Positions 4,789 to 6,778 of a stretch of DNA of 6,778 nucleotides are shown here, piece after piece; position 1 is the first letter of the stretch, and every line of letters starts with the position of its first letter. The position numbers were made by a program, and so were the translations under genes. A model generated the notes under the pieces. It was not told where the DNA came from. It saw only the letters and a list, made by a program, of their open reading frames with translations, and made no database searches. The DNA comes from Fusobacteriaceae bacterium. GTDB taxonomy: Bacteria > Fusobacteriota > Fusobacteriia > Fusobacteriales > Fusobacteriaceae. The stretch spans positions 1 through 6,778 of the forward strand of contig DAOUPY010000084.1 of assembly GCA_030625925.1 (NCBI GenBank), given 5' to 3'.

Positions 4789-5805
4789 TTGAGAATAGCA
4801 TTAGACGCTATGGGTGGTGACTATGCTCCATTAGAAACAGTAAAGGGAGCTGTGGAAGCTATCGGTGAAAATAAAAATATCCGTGTGATTCTTGTAGGGA
4901 AAGAGGAACTTATCAAAGAGGAACTGTTAAAATATAGTTATGATAAGGATAGAATAGAGATAAAAAATGCCACTGAAGTGATAGAAATGGATGAGAAGAC
5001 ATCTCCTACAGCAGCCGTAAGAGCTAAAAAAGATGCATCTATGAATGTGGCTTTGGAAATGGTAAAAAGTGGAGAAGCTACAGCTTGTATATCAGCTGGA
5101 AATACAGGAGCCCTTATGACGGCAAGTCAGTTGAAGTTAAAAAGGATTAAAGGTGTACTCAGGCCTGCTATAACAACAGTGTTCCCGGCAAATGATAATA
5201 AACATATCGTACTGCTGGATGCAGGGGCAAATGCTGACTGTAAGCCGGAATATCTGGATCAGTTTGCTACTATGGCAAATGAGTATGCTAAGGTATTGTT
5301 GAATATAAAAAGTCCTAGAATAGGGCTGCTTAATATAGGAGAGGAAGATGGTAAGGGAAATGAACTTACTAAATCTGCATTTTATCTGTTAAAAGAAAAT
5401 AAAAACATAGACTTTTATGGGAATATAGAAACTCGTGAGATGACCAATGGATCTGTAGATGTAGTGGTAACAGACGGGTTTACAGGAAATATAGTACTGA
5501 AAACAGCAGAGGGAACAGTTCATTTTATGAAAAATATCATAAAGGACGGGGTGAATAAAAGCCTGCTGGCAAAAATAGGAGCACTCCTTATGAGCTCTGT
5601 ATTCAAAGAGATGAAGAGGCAGTCCGATTCATCGGAATATGGCGGAGCACTATTTATGGGACTCAATGGAATATCTATAAAGGCTCATGGTAACTCAGAT
5701 TCAAAAGCTATAAAAAATGCTATCTTAGTTGGAAATAAATTTGCAGAAAATAACTTTGTTGAAAGTTTAAAAAAGGTAATCGGAGGAAAAAATGAAAACT
5801 CTTAA
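4789..5805 (+). CDS. plsX: Phosphate acyltransferase PlsX (acyl-ACP:phosphate acyltransferase)
   Basis: PlsX converts acyl-ACP and phosphate into acyl-phosphate, the donor used by PlsY to acylate glycerol-3-phosphate at the start of phospholipid synthesis. It acts as a peripheral membrane enzyme. From TTG 4789 it has 338 residues, the usual length. Family motifs are the N-terminal RIALDAMGGDYAP (2-14), ISAGNTGALM, LLDAGAN, GLLNIGEEDGKGNE, the VVTDGFTGNIVLKTAEG segment and a late GGALFMGLNGISIKAHGNSD. No key stretch is missing. The TTG start is chosen because AGGGGTG lies six bases before it and because the family begins right at this point. It overlaps fabH by 14 bases, so translation of the two is probably coupled. 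It follows rpmF across a terminator. Confidence 0.95.
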   Translation: MRIALDAMGGDYAPLETVKGAVEAIGENKNIRVILVGKEELIKEELLKYSYDKDRIEIKNATEVIEMDEKTSPTAAVRAKKDASMNVALEMVKSGEATACISAGNTGALMTASQLKLKRIKGVLRPAITTVFPANDNKHIVLLDAGANADCKPEYLDQFATMANEYAKVLLNIKSPRIGLLNIGEEDGKGNELTKSAFYLLKENKNIDFYGNIETREMTNGSVDVVVTDGFTGNIVLKTAEGTVHFMKNIIKDGVNKSLLAKIGALLMSSVFKEMKRQSDSSEYGGALFMGLNGISIKAHGNSDSKAIKNAILVGNKFAENNFVESLKKVIGGKNENS

Positions 5806-6778
5806 AAGTTTTGGGATATTAGGAATAGGAACCTATGTTCCTGAAAAAATAATGACAAATTCTGATTTAGAAAAAATAGTGGATACTTCAGATGCGTGGA
5901 TACAAAAGATGACAGGTATAAAGGAAAGAAGGATAGCAGCAGATGATCAAGCTACCTCTGATCTTGCCTACAACGCGGCATTAAAGGCGTTGGAATCTTC
6001 TAATACTAAGGCAGAGGATTTAGACTTAATAGTAGTGGCTACAATGACGCCGGATTATTTTACCCCGTCTGTGTCAGCTATGTTGCAAAAAAGATTGGGA
6101 GCACACCATGCAGCAGCATTTGACCTAGGTGCAGCCTGCAGTGGATTTGTATACGGACTGGAAACAGGAGGAAACTTCATAGCTACTGGTATGTACAAAA
6201 AAGTATTGGTAATAGGTGCAGAAGTATTCTCTAGAATTTTAGATTGGGAAGACAGAAATACCTGTGTACTCTTTGGTGACGGAGCAGCAGCGGCAGTATT
6301 GGGAGAGGTAGAAGAGGGTTATGGTCTTATAGGGTCTCATTTAGGTACTGATGGAGATTTAGACGATGTGCTGGTTATCCCTGCAGGCGGATCTAGAGCT
6401 CCTGCAACGCATGAAACTGTAGATAATAAATCTCACTATCTTAAGATGAAGGGGCCGGAAGTTTTTAAATTTGCTGTAAAAGCAATGCCTGGGGCAGTGG
6501 AAAAAGTATTGGCAAATACAGGTATAAATATAGATGAATTAGAATTGATAGTGCCTCATCAAGCTAACATGAGGATAATAAATTCAGCAGCAAAAAAATT
6601 AGGATTCCCAAAAGAAAAGTTTGTAATTAACTTAGATAGGTATGGAAATACTTCGGCGGCTTCTGTTGGTTTAGCCTTGGGAGAAGCATTGGAAAAAGGA
6701 ATGATTAAAAAAGGTGATAATATAGCATTGGTAGGCTTTGGAGCTGGATTAACGTATGCATCTTGTGTTATGAAATGG
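5792..6778 (+). CDS. fabH: Beta-ketoacyl-ACP synthase III (FabH), 3' end at or just beyond window edge
   Basis: FabH joins acetyl-CoA (or another short acyl-CoA) to malonyl-ACP, the first condensation of type II fatty-acid synthesis in the cytoplasm. The frame gives 329 residues with no stop before the window ends. The last visible residues GAGLTYASCVMKW match the normal FabH C-terminus, so at most a few codons are missing. The catalytic triad is intact: C116 in DLGAACSGF, H256 in VPHQAN and N286 in YGNTSAAS. The N-terminal GIGTYVPE and the DTSDAWIQKMTGIKERRI segment are also typical. The ATG at 5792 has GGAGG five bases upstream, lying inside the end of plsX. The plsX-fabH order is common and supplies both the start of fatty-acid chains and their transfer to phospholipid. 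Confidence 0.96.
   Translation, partial: MKTLKSFGILGIGTYVPEKIMTNSDLEKIVDTSDAWIQKMTGIKERRIAADDQATSDLAYNAALKALESSNTKAEDLDLIVVATMTPDYFTPSVSAMLQKRLGAHHAAAFDLGAACSGFVYGLETGGNFIATGMYKKVLVIGAEVFSRILDWEDRNTCVLFGDGAAAAVLGEVEEGYGLIGSHLGTDGDLDDVLVIPAGGSRAPATHETVDNKSHYLKMKGPEVFKFAVKAMPGAVEKVLANTGINIDELELIVPHQANMRIINSAAKKLGFPKEKFVINLDRYGNTSAASVGLALGEALEKGMIKKGDNIALVGFGAGLTYASCVMKW

Noticed and set aside
4616..4801. A 61-codon minus-strand open frame rich in Phe, Leu and Ser
   Set aside because: It overlaps the end of rpmF, the terminator and the plsX start, and its composition simply mirrors the A-rich plus strand. It lacks a convincing ribosome-binding site.

Overview
This is a 6.8 kb, AT-rich stretch of bacterial DNA with strong Shine-Dalgarno sites and near-consensus sigma-70 promoters. 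An OmpP1/FadL-type outer-membrane barrel, a lipoprotein-anchored RlpA and a HydF [FeFe]-hydrogenase maturase occur together. Low GC, an outer membrane and hydrogenase maturation suggest an anaerobic, fermentative Fusobacteriota-like organism (Ilyobacter, Propionigenium or Fusobacterium relatives). That placement is inferred from gene content and composition, not from a marker-gene search.

Layout. (1) Positions 1-686 hold the C-terminal part of an OmpP1/FadL-family barrel, ending in Phe and followed by a terminator-like hairpin. (2) Positions 776-1413 hold a TetR-family regulator with its own excellent promoter. (3) A nearly perfect 24-bp hairpin at 1406-1457 serves as a bidirectional terminator between this gene and the convergent rlpA (minus strand, 1477-1914). 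(4) The gap 1915-2195 is almost entirely a composite of short imperfect repeats with a roughly 9-10 bp period in two opposing orientations. (5) hydF lies on the minus strand (2196-3425). (6) The 514-bp gap 3426-3939 contains a previously unnamed-looking array of three related structured repeats, a divergent pair of promoters placed back to back, and a third, perfect-consensus promoter for the next operon. (7) Positions 3940-6778 carry yceD (DUF177), rpmF, plsX and fabH on the plus strand. This is the widely conserved ribosomal protein L32 / phospholipid-initiation / fatty-acid-initiation cluster. fabH reaches the window edge without a stop codon.

How the genes work together. FabH starts fatty-acid synthesis (type II FAS), and PlsX turns finished acyl-ACP into acyl-phosphate for phospholipid synthesis. 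They sit downstream of yceD and rpmF, so a link between ribosome production and membrane synthesis is plausible. A strong intrinsic terminator between rpmF and plsX could make that link adjustable. The regulator next to the FadL-like gene may be local, but no target is proven. hydF appears without hydE, hydG or a hydrogenase gene in view.

The coding content is ordinary. The least explained parts are non-coding: the repeat array in the presumed hydF leader, the composite repeat at 1976-2189, and the dyads overlapping the operon promoters. Several true start codons lie downstream of the longest possible ORF start, because in-frame GTG/TTG triplets are part of, or upstream of, the ribosome-binding sites. 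I use the corrected starts.
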